Assembly (NCBI RefSeq): GCF_050571805.1
Contig: NZ_CP192219.1
Length of the DNA stretch: 64,000 nt
Reading direction: 5' to 3' (one strand)
Source of the DNA: Halodesulfovibrio aestuarii
Lineage (GTDB): Bacteria; Desulfobacterota; Desulfovibrionia; Desulfovibrionales; Desulfovibrionaceae
Shown: piece after piece, positions 32,839 through 42,420 of the stretch
Position numbering within the stretch: position 1 is the first letter of the stretch
How the letters are laid out: each line of letters starts with the position of its first letter
Program-made: the position numbers and the translations under genes
Notes under the pieces: generated by a model
Databases searched by the model: none
What the model saw: the letters and a program-made list of their open reading frames with translations, nothing else
Told to the model about the DNA's origin: nothing

Positions 32839-35800
32839 ATGCGTTCTGTAATTGCATTTACTCTGAATCAGAAGGTGCTGGTTAACCTTGCCTTTCTCGT
32901 GCTTATGATTCTTGGTGTCATAAGTATTTTAACTATTCCAGTAGACAGGATGCCGTATGTGAAAATGGGAAAGGTGCATATAGGTGCCTTTCTTCCCGGT
33001 GCATCCCCTTCTGATGTTGAATCTCTTGTGACAAGGAAAATTGAAGATGCGCTGGATAGTCTGGAGCAGGTTGAATACATCCGTTCCCGTTCATATCGAG
33101 AAAACAGCTCCATTCTGGTAAAGTTTATTGATGATTCAGATTATCATAAATTGTACGACGAACTGCGTTTTAAGGTGCTGTCTATTCAGAATGATTTACC
33201 AGCGGATATGGATCCGCCCACGTTTACTGAGATTGCCATTGATGAATGGCTGCCTGCTCTTAATGTTATCCTTGTAGGCAATAGATCCAACAGAGCATTA
33301 AGCCTTATTGCTGAAGAATTGAAAAATGAGTTTTCCCGTATCCCCGGTGTCAAGGATGTGCGGTTGAATGGTGAGTATTCGCGCGAATACCATGTCGACT
33401 TATCTCCTGCTAAAATGACCCAATACAAGATTACGCTGGAAGATGTGCGCAAGGCATTGTTGGATGCGAACGTTTCAATTCCTGCGGGTGATTTTGATGC
33501 AGGAGAATCTGAATACATTGTGGTTGTGGACGAACGATTCCGTACACAGTCAGATATAGAAAATGTCATCTTACGCCGGGATAACGAGGGATCGTTTGTT
33601 CGAGTTGGTGATGTAATGACCAAGGCGCAGTTTGGATATCGTGACCCTCATGTCATTACTTCCGTTAATGGAAAAGATTGTATTACGATTGCTATTATGA
33701 AGCAGAGTACGGGGAATGCAATTGCCATATGTGATACGGTTGAACAGATTGTTCAGAGGCACAAAGAACGACTTTCTGCAAACAAAGTGCAACCCGTAAT
33801 TACTCAGGATCAGAGAGTATTTATTGATGAATCCATGAATGTGATGGGTTCTAACCTGCTCGTAGGTATTACGCTTGTACTGGTCATTATCTGGATAGTT
33901 ATGGGGTTGCGGAATGCCGTCATTACAACCATAGGTATTCCGTTTTCTTTTTTGGTTACGATGATCTTTATGAAGGTCACCGGCAATTCACTGAATGAGA
34001 TCACCTTGTTTGCATTTGTTCTTGTAGCAGGGATTATTGTTGATGACGCTATTGTGGTAATCGAAAATATTTACAGACATATTCAGCTTGGTGAGCCGTT
34101 GAAATCAGCTGTTGTCGACGGGGCTGCGGAAGTGGCTGTGCCGGTTATTTCTGCAACAAGCACTACGGTCGCGGCATTTTTACCCATGCTCATAATGTCT
34201 GGTTCAACAGGGGAATTTTTCGCTCAGATCCCGATAGCGGTTAGCTTTGCCCTTGCATCTTCTCTTTTGGAGTGCCTTTTGATTCTTCCCTTGCATTTTT
34301 ATGATTGGCCGGGAGTAAAACGGTTTGCCCATGGATATACTCCACCAGTTGATCAAGCCTTTATGGTTAAACTGAAAGAATGTGCGGTTTCGATACTGCG
34401 TATATTCATGAAGCATCGTGCAAAGAGCATCAGCGTTGTTTTTATAGCGTTTCTTGGTGCACTATTTATTTTTGGGGTATCGGTTTCCGGAACACTTCCA
34501 CTTCTTCGAATCAAGTTTTTTCCCGATAACTACAATATTTTTTATGTAAATGTAGAAGCTCCGGCAGGCACTTCTCTTCAGGAGGTGTCCCGTAGATTGA
34601 AAGAATTAACCGTTGAAATTGATTCTAAAGGGAAAAATGTTGTACGAGCCGCTACCGCGTTCGCCGGTTTTTATGTGAATGAAGATTACGAGCAGGTGTA
34701 CGGCTCAAATTACGGAACTATCAACGTAGAGCTTCCTGAGATTAACTCAAGAGTGTTTGCGGATTACCCGACGAATGACCCGATTGCACATCTCAGCACA
34801 ATGCGGAAAGAGATGACGGCCTATGCGCATAAGCATTGGGGCGATCGCTGGATTGTACGGGTTCGGGCGGAATCGGATGGACCGCCTACCGGAAAAGACC
34901 TGACTATTCGAGTTATGGGGGGTGATACACTTAACGTTGATCTGCTTACCCGTGATGTCTGGAACTATCTGAAGACAAATAAAGAATTTTCACAATACCT
35001 GGTGGATTTGAGGCCGGACACTGGCTATCCAAACAGGATTGTGCGTTTTATTCCGGATGAAATGCAAGTTTCACAATACGAATTGACTCCAAGGCTTGTG
35101 GCTCGCATGGCTGGTTCTATTCTGGATGGGGCTCTTGTGGGCGAATTCAGAGCGGATGATGAAGACATAGACTTACGGATGCAAGTGGATAAGCGTTTTT
35201 TGCGTTCACCGGAAGATGCATTGAATATTCCTGTAATAGAAGAGAATATGGGGCCTATCCGTCTTGGTGATCTTGTAAAAATTGAGACATACACCGAGCC
35301 GGGGCAGTTTAACAGATTTCAGGGAGAGCGTGCCATCACTCTGTCTGCAAATATACAGCCGGGAGCTCCATTTTCACCGCCATATGTCGTAAATAAGATT
35401 ATAAAATATTATTCAACGGTGCGTACAAAATATCCCGGTGCAACGTTAAATTTCGCTGGTGAGTATGAATCAACCCAGAAGTCATATTCATCTCTTATGT
35501 TTGCCTTTCTTATTGCTCTGCTTATTATTTATATGATTTTAGCAACCCAGTTTAATTCATATGTTCAGCCACTAATTATTCTTTCAGCAGTGGTTTTTGC
35601 CCTTATTGGTGTTGTGTATGGCGTATTTCTTACGCGGACGTTATTTACCATCAACAGCTTTATCGCGACTGTCGGGGTAACCGGAGTTGTTGTTAACGAC
35701 TCTCTTGTGCTTATTGCCTTTCTTAATAATCTGTATAAGAGCGGCATGCACAGGGATGACGTTGTATATGAGGGCGTGCGTGTGCGTTTGCGTCCTATTC

Positions 35801-36009
35801 TGCTGACGACGCTTACAACAACGTTGGGGCTATTGCCGATGGCTGTCGGTATTCCGTATTATTCTCTTAACTGGGGTACCATGGCGGCTACCTTTGTTGC
35901 GGGGTTATGTACCGCCACGTTGCTTACACTCTTTATAGTTCCTGTCCTGTGGCATATCTTTATAGGTATGCACGAGCGAATTACAAAATCTGATGCTATG
36001 GAGAAATGA
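32839..36009 (+). CDS. RND-family efflux transporter
   Basis: A 1056-residue inner-membrane proton antiporter of the HAE/AcrB type. Twelve helices in two repeats with two large periplasmic loops. The proton-relay helix reads GIIVDDAIVVIENIYRH near residue 400. The N-terminus VIAFTLNQKVLVNLAFLV is typical of the family. The substrate (drugs, solvents, lipids or metals) cannot be read; the heavy-metal CzcA signature is not seen. The 3' end overlaps the convergent oxidoreductase gene by 14 bases with no terminator between. Confidence 0.93.
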   Translation: MRSVIAFTLNQKVLVNLAFLVLMILGVISILTIPVDRMPYVKMGKVHIGAFLPGASPSDVESLVTRKIEDALDSLEQVEYIRSRSYRENSSILVKFIDDSDYHKLYDELRFKVLSIQNDLPADMDPPTFTEIAIDEWLPALNVILVGNRSNRALSLIAEELKNEFSRIPGVKDVRLNGEYSREYHVDLSPAKMTQYKITLEDVRKALLDANVSIPAGDFDAGESEYIVVVDERFRTQSDIENVILRRDNEGSFVRVGDVMTKAQFGYRDPHVITSVNGKDCITIAIMKQSTGNAIAICDTVEQIVQRHKERLSANKVQPVITQDQRVFIDESMNVMGSNLLVGITLVLVIIWIVMGLRNAVITTIGIPFSFLVTMIFMKVTGNSLNEITLFAFVLVAGIIVDDAIVVIENIYRHIQLGEPLKSAVVDGAAEVAVPVISATSTTVAAFLPMLIMSGSTGEFFAQIPIAVSFALASSLLECLLILPLHFYDWPGVKRFAHGYTPPVDQAFMVKLKECAVSILRIFMKHRAKSISVVFIAFLGALFIFGVSVSGTLPLLRIKFFPDNYNIFYVNVEAPAGTSLQEVSRRLKELTVEIDSKGKNVVRAATAFAGFYVNEDYEQVYGSNYGTINVELPEINSRVFADYPTNDPIAHLSTMRKEMTAYAHKHWGDRWIVRVRAESDGPPTGKDLTIRVMGGDTLNVDLLTRDVWNYLKTNKEFSQYLVDLRPDTGYPNRIVRFIPDEMQVSQYELTPRLVARMAGSILDGALVGEFRADDEDIDLRMQVDKRFLRSPEDALNIPVIEENMGPIRLGDLVKIETYTEPGQFNRFQGERAITLSANIQPGAPFSPPYVVNKIIKYYSTVRTKYPGATLNFAGEYESTQKSYSSLMFAFLIALLIIYMILATQFNSYVQPLIILSAVVFALIGVVYGVFLTRTLFTINSFIATVGVTGVVVNDSLVLIAFLNNLYKSGMHRDDVVYEGVRVRLRPILLTTLTTTLGLLPMAVGIPYYSLNWGTMAATFVAGLCTATLLTLFIVPVLWHIFIGMHERITKSDAMEK

Positions 36010-37009
36010 TGATAGCCTGTTTTCCCACCATGGTATTCGATTCTTGCCTCAGATGAGCTTTTTGAATATTTTTTGCGGTCAGGCCATAGAGTGTTTCTGT
36101 AAGTGGTGAACGAATTTGGAACGAGTCAATTAGCTGAGCAATTTTAGCAAGAATAAAGCCCTGCATCTGTAAATCAGGTGTGTCGTACATGGTGCGCACC
36201 AGTGCAAATTCCCAGCAAATGCGGACAGATTTTGTTTTGAACAGCCGAAGGTCCAATGGGCCAGCAGGGTCGTCTATGAGAACGATGGCGCCTTGCGGTT
36301 CAATTAGTTCAGACATTGTCCCCCAATGATCACTGAGGTGGGTTGTGCAAAAGATAGAGTTCACCCAATGCATGTCCAGTTCGCGTATCTGTTCCATCAT
36401 GTTATTGTGATGGTTTATTACGTAGTCAGCACCCATATCCCTACACCAGTCTGCGGTTTCTTCTCGAGATGCTGTTGCAATAACAGTCAGTCCAGCCCAT
36501 TTTGCTAACTGAATTGCCATGGATCCTACGCCGCCAGCACCGCCAATGATAAGAATAGTTTTTTCTGTGTTTGCGTTAGCTGCTGATATGTATTCAAGTC
36601 TGTTAAAGAGGGCGTCGTACGCCGTAAACGTAGCTACAGGAAATGTCGCTGTTTCAGCTTCTGAGCAGTTTTTGGGAGCAAAGGCAACTGTGCGCGCGTC
36701 TGCCAGCTGATATTGCGCGAATGATCCAGCGTACTTTGCCTGTCCCATGAAGTAGATGTGGTCACCTTTTTTGTAGTGTGTAACCTCGTCGCCCTTATCA
36801 ACAACTATTCCACTTGTATCGTATCCGAGAACTATTTGCTCGGAACTTGGAGTGCGCATCCGTAATTTAGTATCAAGGGGATTAATCGAGGTTGCCTGTA
36901 CTTTTACAAGGATTTCGTGCCCATGAGGGGTTGGGACGGTCCCTAATTTCTCGGAGAATGTCTCTTCATTGATGGCATCTCCGCCGCCTCGTGCTAGTAT
37001 TTGAAGCAT
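35996..37009 (-). CDS. Zinc-type alcohol dehydrogenase-like/quinone oxidoreductase family protein
   Basis: A 337-residue MDR-superfamily oxidoreductase. The GroES-like half contains PHGHEILVKVQATSINPLD and VLGYDTSGIVV. The Rossmann half has ILIIGGAGGVGSMAIQLAKW for NADP(H). The structural-zinc cysteines are absent, pointing to the zinc-free quinone-reductase/enoyl-reductase branch. AGGCGG lies 8 bases upstream of the ATG. Monocistronic, convergent with and overlapping the RND gene. Substrate unknown. Confidence 0.88.
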   Translation of the reverse strand: MLQILARGGGDAINEETFSEKLGTVPTPHGHEILVKVQATSINPLDTKLRMRTPSSEQIVLGYDTSGIVVDKGDEVTHYKKGDHIYFMGQAKYAGSFAQYQLADARTVAFAPKNCSEAETATFPVATFTAYDALFNRLEYISAANANTEKTILIIGGAGGVGSMAIQLAKWAGLTVIATASREETADWCRDMGADYVINHHNNMMEQIRELDMHWVNSIFCTTHLSDHWGTMSELIEPQGAIVLIDDPAGPLDLRLFKTKSVRICWEFALVRTMYDTPDLQMQGFILAKIAQLIDSFQIRSPLTETLYGLTAKNIQKAHLRQESNTMVGKQAIIISP

Positions 37010-37231
37010 TATTACACCGCCTGTAGCAAGGGTTGGAGTGATTGTGCTCTTTATTCTAACAGTAAGTTCTTAGAGGATTCCAGTGCTAACTGGAAAGAAT
37101 ACAAAGTCTAGTTGTACTCAGCTTGCAGACAGGGAAGGAAGGTTTGCGATTGTAAAAAAAGTTCGAGTGGGGAGTGTTTGTGATTTCTTTTAATTATAGA
37201 GTGTTGTTGTGTGCAGTGCGGACATGGTTAC

Positions 37232-37266
37232 AAAAAAGGGGTGCACGTTGGGTGCACCCCTTTTTT
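37232..37266 (-). terminator. Terminator after the glycosyltransferase gene
   Basis: AAAAAAGGGGTGCAC with its full complement and a five-base loop. It works in either direction by sequence; the minus-strand GT2 gene ends 22 bases away. Confidence 0.9.
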
Positions 37267-37288
37267 GGTGTTCTGCTATGTAACAGAA

Positions 37289-38242
37289 TTATTCTGCAGG
37301 AAACTGGGAGCCGAGTTGAGTTGAGAGAATCGCTTTTGCTGATTCGCAAACAACACTGCAAGCGTAGCCACGCTTGTCTTTAGAACCGACACCCGGAATA
37401 AGGTACGCGGCGTAACGGATGGTGAAAACAATCATATCCATGCCACCAAAGAAAAGGGCGGTGAACGGACAGTAGTGTTTCCAGAAATACATCTGTTCGC
37501 TACGGGTACGTGCCTTAATTACGGCAGAGCCATGCAGCGCGTAGTCGGAGCATTCTGGCTGAAAGGAGAATTTATCGAGAACGCGTGCAGTAGCCTGCGG
37601 CACGTAGTAGATTGCGTAAGAAGGGTTCAGTGACTTAACAATACGGCGGCAGAAGTCTGCATCGGCAAGACCTGCGTAAAAACGCTCATCCAGCTGGCCG
37701 AGTTTATTAATAATGTCACTGCGCACAGCAGCGAACGTGAAAGGAACAAATTTCACTTTTGTTGGCTGTTCTGCATTACGGGTTTTGGAACAAGTACAGC
37801 CGAACATGCGCTTAAAGTTAGCGACAAGACCCGGAAGACGATCTACGGTTTTAAGGCCGAGATTGTCTGTACCAACTACTTTACCACCTGCGATAGCGCA
37901 GGAAGCGTTAGTAGCGAATTGATCCATAAGACGTCGGACGGAGCCCGCAAGAACCTCAATACGAGGATCAACAAATACAATAAGGTCGCCAGTTGCGCGT
38001 TCTACAGCCTGATTAGCTGCAGCGGCGTAGCCTTTGTTTTCCGAGTTTTGAATAAGCTCAATCTCTGGGAGAGCTGTTTTTGCAACAGAACCACAGTCAT
38101 CAGTAGAAGCATTATCCACAACAATGATTTCTGCATCGAATTTGGACGCAGTTTGGTTTTCAATAGTCTGCTTAATTGAATCGAGACAGCGCCCGATGAA
38201 TTTGCTTGTGTTATTTGTTACAATAACAAAAGAAAGTTTCAT
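37289..38242 (-). CDS. Family 2 glycosyltransferase
   Basis: A 317-residue GT-A fold enzyme. SFVIVTNN opens the domain, IIVVDNASTDD carries the nucleotide-sugar site, NKGYAAAANQAVERATGDLIVFVDP places the metal-binding acidic motif, and LDERFYAGLADADFCRRI is the ED-type catalytic region. The C-terminus has a hydrophobic stretch (TALFFGGMDMIVFTIRYAAYLI). The closest type is rhamnosyltransferase-like GT2 acting on cell-surface glycans. It lies 17 bases after the HD gene, so the two are probably one operon. Confidence 0.87.
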   Translation of the reverse strand: MKLSFVIVTNNTSKFIGRCLDSIKQTIENQTASKFDAEIIVVDNASTDDCGSVAKTALPEIELIQNSENKGYAAAANQAVERATGDLIVFVDPRIEVLAGSVRRLMDQFATNASCAIAGGKVVGTDNLGLKTVDRLPGLVANFKRMFGCTCSKTRNAEQPTKVKFVPFTFAAVRSDIINKLGQLDERFYAGLADADFCRRIVKSLNPSYAIYYVPQATARVLDKFSFQPECSDYALHGSAVIKARTRSEQMYFWKHYCPFTALFFGGMDMIVFTIRYAAYLIPGVGSKDKRGYACSVVCESAKAILSTQLGSQFPAE

Positions 38243-38259
38243 GATTATGAATCCTTATG

Positions 38260-38823
38260 CTATGTACGTTTAGCTAATCCTACGGAGTCAGCTATGGGAG
38301 TTATGGATTCAATGGCCAGTTGAAAAAACTGTCCTAAATCCAAGTCCAGTTTCTCGCACTCTTTAATACGGTCACGACTGACAGATGCAGCAAACGCTTT
38401 ATCTTTCATTTTCTTTTTTAAGCTTTTAGGTTTCATGCCTTCCATGCCGTTAGGTCGAACAAGCGCATTCGTGGCAATAAGGCCGGTAACTGTTTCAGCA
38501 CAACGAAGTGCCAGATCGAGTTTTGTGGTGGGGTCGTGACCCGTGTATTCTGAGTTATGTGCGAGAATAGCATTCAGTGCTATTTCTGGAAGCTTTCCTT
38601 TGAGTAGTTCTACAGATTGTTTTCCATGTTCTTCAGGTGTTTCCTTTGTGTTCGGAAAATCAAGATCGTGCAACAAACCGGTTATGGACCAGAGCGTTTC
38701 ATCTTCACCAAAATGCCTTGCCAGTTCTGTCATAACAGCTTCCGTCTGCATGGCATGGTGAAGGAGGTGCGGCTCAGGTTTTTGTGACTCCAGTAGTTGA
38801 AAAGCGCTTTCACGATCAATCAT
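38260..38823 (-). CDS. HD-domain (HDIG-type) hydrolase
   Basis: A 187-residue HD-superfamily protein. HHAMQTEAVM provides the first His and TGLLHDLDFP the HD pair, followed by HGKQSVELL. The size and motif order fit the small HDIG proteins common in anaerobes. ATG 38823 has AGGAG 7 bases upstream. It is upstream of and close to the GT2 gene. Substrate unknown. Confidence 0.85.
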   Translation of the reverse strand: MIDRESAFQLLESQKPEPHLLHHAMQTEAVMTELARHFGEDETLWSITGLLHDLDFPNTKETPEEHGKQSVELLKGKLPEIALNAILAHNSEYTGHDPTTKLDLALRCAETVTGLIATNALVRPNGMEGMKPKSLKKKMKDKAFAASVSRDRIKECEKLDLDLGQFFQLAIESITPIADSVGLAKRT

Positions 38824-39037
38824 TTTTATTCTCCTGAAATACATTTACAAAATCATGCGAACAATTTTTCATAAACATGAATGCGCCAGAACACAACCAT
38901 ATATTCGATTTGTTGACACGAGCGTCAATAAAGCCGAAAAGAAAATGTTCTTTCAATAAATAAATGCTGTCTTAGCCTATGGCTCAGCATATAACATATA
39001 CGCGCTGCTTTTGCAGCCTAACGAAGAGTGGATCGTC

Positions 39038-40117
39038 ATGTCATCAATAGCTGGTGTTAAGTTCCGAGAATATGGGAACATATACTATTTTGAGATTAAA
39101 GATCTGGAAGTCTCCATAGGGGATTGGGTTGTCGTTGATCAGGGCCAAGGGCTTGGAGAAGTCGTTGCTCTGCGGGATGACCTTCCAGAGGATGCAGAAA
39201 GTGATGAACTGAAGCAGGTTAACAGACTTGCGGAAAACGAAGACTTAGTGTGTCATCAAGAAAACGAAGGGCTTTCTCGGGAAGCATTTCAGTACTGTCT
39301 GGATTGTGTGCGTCAGCGTAAGCTTGATATGAAGCTTGTAGATGTTGAAGTATTTTTCGACCGCAGCAAAATAATTTTTTACTTCACTGCTCCTAACCGC
39401 ATAGATTTCAGGGAGCTTGTAAAAGATCTTGTTAAAAATTATCGTACGCGTATCGAACTGCGTCAGATTGGTGTACGCCATGAAACGCAGATGGTCGGTG
39501 CTGTAGGCAACTGCGGCATGGTCTGTTGTTGTCGAAGATTCTTGCGTAAATTTGCTCCAGTAACCATTAAGATGGCAAAAGAGCAGAACCTGTTTCTCAA
39601 TCCTGCTAAAATTTCCGGTATCTGCGGAAGATTGCTTTGCTGCCTTTCCTATGAACAGCATAATTACGAAGAGTTTCACCGCGCATGTCCAAAACTTGGT
39701 AAAAAGTACTTTACTGAGGATGGTTCTGTAAAAGTTTTGCGCGCTAATATGTTCCGCAATAGTGTGTCCTTGCTTTCCGATTTTAACGAGGAAATGGAAG
39801 TTACGCTTGAAGAATGGGCAGAAATGAACGCAACTCGTCCAGATCAGGCGTTGCAGGATGCTGCTCGTGCTGCTGCTAAAAAAGCTGCTGAAGATGCTGC
39901 TCGTTTAGAACAGGAAGCAAAAGAGGCTGCTGAAGAAGAAGCCCGCCGCGCTGAAGTTGAAAAAGAACTTGAAGAGCGTGCAAAGGAAGAAGGCGTTGAT
40001 GTGGAAACCCTGCGCGAACAGGTTATCCGTAAGCCCGGTGTGAAGAGTGCGGAACCTGTGAAACGCACAAGCCGTGGTAAACGCAAACGCAAGCGTAAGC
40101 CTAAGTCCGACGATTAA
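39038..40117 (+). CDS. ricT: PSP1-domain protein RicT/YaaT
   Basis: A 359-residue protein. The PSP1 domain includes VGAVGNCGMVCCCRRFL and GICGRLLCCLSYE; these cysteines match the iron-sulfur ligands of Bacillus YaaT (RicT), part of a complex that stimulates RNase Y. From about residue 265 the tail becomes Ala/Glu/Lys-rich coiled coil and ends in a basic RGKRKRKRKPK. The start MSSIAGVKFREYG is chosen at ATG 39038. As in many bacteria, it is next to an aminoacyl-tRNA synthetase gene, here metG. No RNase Y is in the window. Confidence 0.9.
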   Translation: MSSIAGVKFREYGNIYYFEIKDLEVSIGDWVVVDQGQGLGEVVALRDDLPEDAESDELKQVNRLAENEDLVCHQENEGLSREAFQYCLDCVRQRKLDMKLVDVEVFFDRSKIIFYFTAPNRIDFRELVKDLVKNYRTRIELRQIGVRHETQMVGAVGNCGMVCCCRRFLRKFAPVTIKMAKEQNLFLNPAKISGICGRLLCCLSYEQHNYEEFHRACPKLGKKYFTEDGSVKVLRANMFRNSVSLLSDFNEEMEVTLEEWAEMNATRPDQALQDAARAAAKKAAEDAARLEQEAKEAAEEEARRAEVEKELEERAKEEGVDVETLREQVIRKPGVKSAEPVKRTSRGKRKRKRKPKSDD

Positions 40118-40144
40118 TCGTCGAGACAGAAATATTGAATATAT

Positions 40145-40192
40145 CGTTGAGAAAGACTTCATTGCATTACCGTGATGAAGTCTTTCTCAACG
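40145..40192. repeat. Perfect 18-bp inverted repeat
   Basis: CGTTGAGAAAGACTTCAT at 40145-40162 and its exact complement at 40175-40192, with a 12-base spacer, between ricT and metG. No T run follows on either strand, so it is not a normal terminator. Confidence 0.8.
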
Positions 40193-40297
40193 AAAATTAT
40201 AGAATGAGTGTCTGCTGCATAAAATGGTATGTGGCTAGAAAATAAAACAAAGAATCCAGCGTCCGTTACCAGCGGGCGAAGCCGTCGGGAGATTCTC

Positions 40298-42244
40298 TTG
40301 GAACGCTTTTATATTACGACTCCAATTTACTATGTGAATGCGAAGCCGCATCTTGGACACGCCTATACTACGATCATTGCTGATACGATGAAACGTTTTC
40401 AGCAGATGATGGGGAAGGAGACTTTTTTCCTTACCGGTACAGACGAGCACGGCGATAAAATTGTTCAGGCTGCTGATAAAAACAACTGCACTCCGCAGGA
40501 GTATGTTGATCAGATTAGCCAGCTTTTTAAAGACTTATTGCCTGAACTTGGCATTTGCAACGACCATTTTGTTCGCACAACAGATGTTGCCCATAAAAAA
40601 GTAGTGCAGGACGTATTGCAGAAAGTATACGATTCCGGTGATATCTACTTTGGCGAATATGGCGGACATTACTGTTACGGCTGTGAGCGTTTTTACACAG
40701 AAAAAGAATTAGAAGACGGTCTGTGCCCGCAGCACCAGACAAAACCTGAGTACATTGCAGAGAAAAACTACTTCTTTAAGATGTCAAAATATCAGGATTG
40801 GTTGAAGCAGCATATTCTGGATAATCCTGAGTTTATTCGTCCGGAGCGTTACCGTAAGGAAGTGCTTTCGTTGCTTGATAGCGGTGAGTTAGAAGATTTG
40901 TGTATCTCTCGTCCAAAAACTCGTCTTGAGTGGGGCGTAGAGCTACCGTTCGATAATAACTTCGTTACCTATGTATGGTTTGATGCACTGCTTAACTATG
41001 TTTCTGCTCTTGACTACCCTGACGGGGAGAATTTTAAAAAGTTCTGGCCTAGCGTGCAGCACATTGTTGCAAAAGATATCCTTAAGCCGCACGCAATTTT
41101 CTGGCCTACCATGCTGAAAGCAGCCGGTTTTGAGCCGTACAATAATCTTAATGTACACGGCTACTGGCTTGTGAACGACACCAAGATGTCTAAATCCCTT
41201 GGTAACGTTGTCGCTCCGCTTGAGATGGCAAAAAAATACGGTAACGACACGTTCCGTTTCTTCCTGTTGCGCGACATGCACTTTGGTAACGACGCGAGTT
41301 TTTCTGAAGAATCTCTTGCATTGCGTCAGAATGCAGAACTGGCCAATGACCTTGGCAACCTCTTCAGCCGTGTTCTTTCCATGGTTAAAAAATACTTCGG
41401 CGGTGTTGTTCCGCAACCTGCTGAGTACACTGAAGCAGACATGGAATTGCGTGAACTGGCATCCAATTCCTGTAAAAACTTTCAGCAGTTGTTTGATAAC
41501 GTACGTTTTTCCTACGGTATTGAGTCCCTTTGGGAACTTGTCCGTGGATTGAATAAGTACGTCGATTCAAGCCAGCCTTGGACTCTTGCAAAAGAAGGCG
41601 ATACTGCGCGTCTTGGTACAGTGATGTACACCATGCTTGAATGTATGCGGAAAGTGGCCTTGCACCTGTGGCCTGTAATGCCAGCATCTGCGGAAAAGCT
41701 TGTCGGGCAGTTAGGTCTTGATTTTGATCCTGCAACTGCAAACTTGCCTGCGGAGGTTGAAGCATGGGGGCTGTTGCCTGTAGGTATTGAGGTCGCGCCT
41801 GGGTCTAACTTGTTCCCGCGTGTGGATATCGACAAGCTTCGCAAGGAAATTGAAGAAGCCGATAAGGCAGCAGAACAAGCAGCGAAGAAAGAAGACGTTG
41901 CTGTGCAGGAAATTGCAGCGCCTATCGAGTTTGACGACTTTGCAAAAGTTGATTTGCGTATCGGTAAGGTTCTTGTTGTTGAAGATCATCCTAAAGCGGA
42001 TCGTTTGTTCCGTTGTGAAGTTGATCTCGGCGAAGAGAAGCCTCGTCAGATTCTTGCCGGACTTAAGGAACATTTCACAGCAGAGGATCTTCTTGGTCGT
42101 CAGGTTGTAGTTGTAGCAAACCTGAAGCCTCGTAAAATCCGTGGACTTGAATCTCATGGCATGATGCTGGCGCTCAAAACTGCTGACGGCATGGAAATGC
42201 TAACCGCTTCTGGTGAAGTTCCGGCAGGTACTAAGGCTTCCTAG
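40298..42244 (+). CDS. metG: Methionyl-tRNA synthetase
   Basis: A 648-residue class I synthetase. The HIGH-type motif is PHLGHAY near residue 18, the zinc knuckle is CYGCERF...CPQH (T. thermophilus-like), and KMSKS is intact. The C-terminal 105 residues form the EMAP-II-like tRNA-binding domain (VDLRIGKVLVVEDHPKADRL). The likely start is TTG 40298 (then ERFYITTPIYY), 6 bases after GGGAG; an ATG at 40229 would add 23 unrelated residues. A long hairpin lies between this gene and ricT. Confidence 0.96.
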   Translation: MERFYITTPIYYVNAKPHLGHAYTTIIADTMKRFQQMMGKETFFLTGTDEHGDKIVQAADKNNCTPQEYVDQISQLFKDLLPELGICNDHFVRTTDVAHKKVVQDVLQKVYDSGDIYFGEYGGHYCYGCERFYTEKELEDGLCPQHQTKPEYIAEKNYFFKMSKYQDWLKQHILDNPEFIRPERYRKEVLSLLDSGELEDLCISRPKTRLEWGVELPFDNNFVTYVWFDALLNYVSALDYPDGENFKKFWPSVQHIVAKDILKPHAIFWPTMLKAAGFEPYNNLNVHGYWLVNDTKMSKSLGNVVAPLEMAKKYGNDTFRFFLLRDMHFGNDASFSEESLALRQNAELANDLGNLFSRVLSMVKKYFGGVVPQPAEYTEADMELRELASNSCKNFQQLFDNVRFSYGIESLWELVRGLNKYVDSSQPWTLAKEGDTARLGTVMYTMLECMRKVALHLWPVMPASAEKLVGQLGLDFDPATANLPAEVEAWGLLPVGIEVAPGSNLFPRVDIDKLRKEIEEADKAAEQAAKKEDVAVQEIAAPIEFDDFAKVDLRIGKVLVVEDHPKADRLFRCEVDLGEEKPRQILAGLKEHFTAEDLLGRQVVVVANLKPRKIRGLESHGMMLALKTADGMEMLTASGEVPAGTKAS

Positions 42245-42318
42245 TTATTATTTTACTCCGGCTGCAATTACCTAAACATTGTAGCCAGTAACGGGATTTA
42301 AGACTTACTGACATATTT

Positions 42319-42350
42319 CCCCCGTATCATGTATGGTACGGGGGATTGTT
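42319..42350 (+). terminator. Probable metG terminator
   Basis: CCCCCGTA/TACGGGGG stem with a 10-base loop, followed by ATTGTTATT, a weak T run. Confidence 0.6.
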
Positions 42351-42371
42351 ATTGCCCAAGTCTGTTTGCAT

Positions 42372-42402
42372 AAAAAAAGGGCGCACCCTTACAGGTGCGC
42401 CC
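42372..42402 (-). terminator. Terminator downstream of proC
   Basis: GGGCGCACC/GGTGCGCCC stem, CTTACA loop. Seven A on the left give a minus-strand T run. Confidence 0.9.
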
Positions 42403-42420
42403 TTACGTTTTTGCAGCGAA

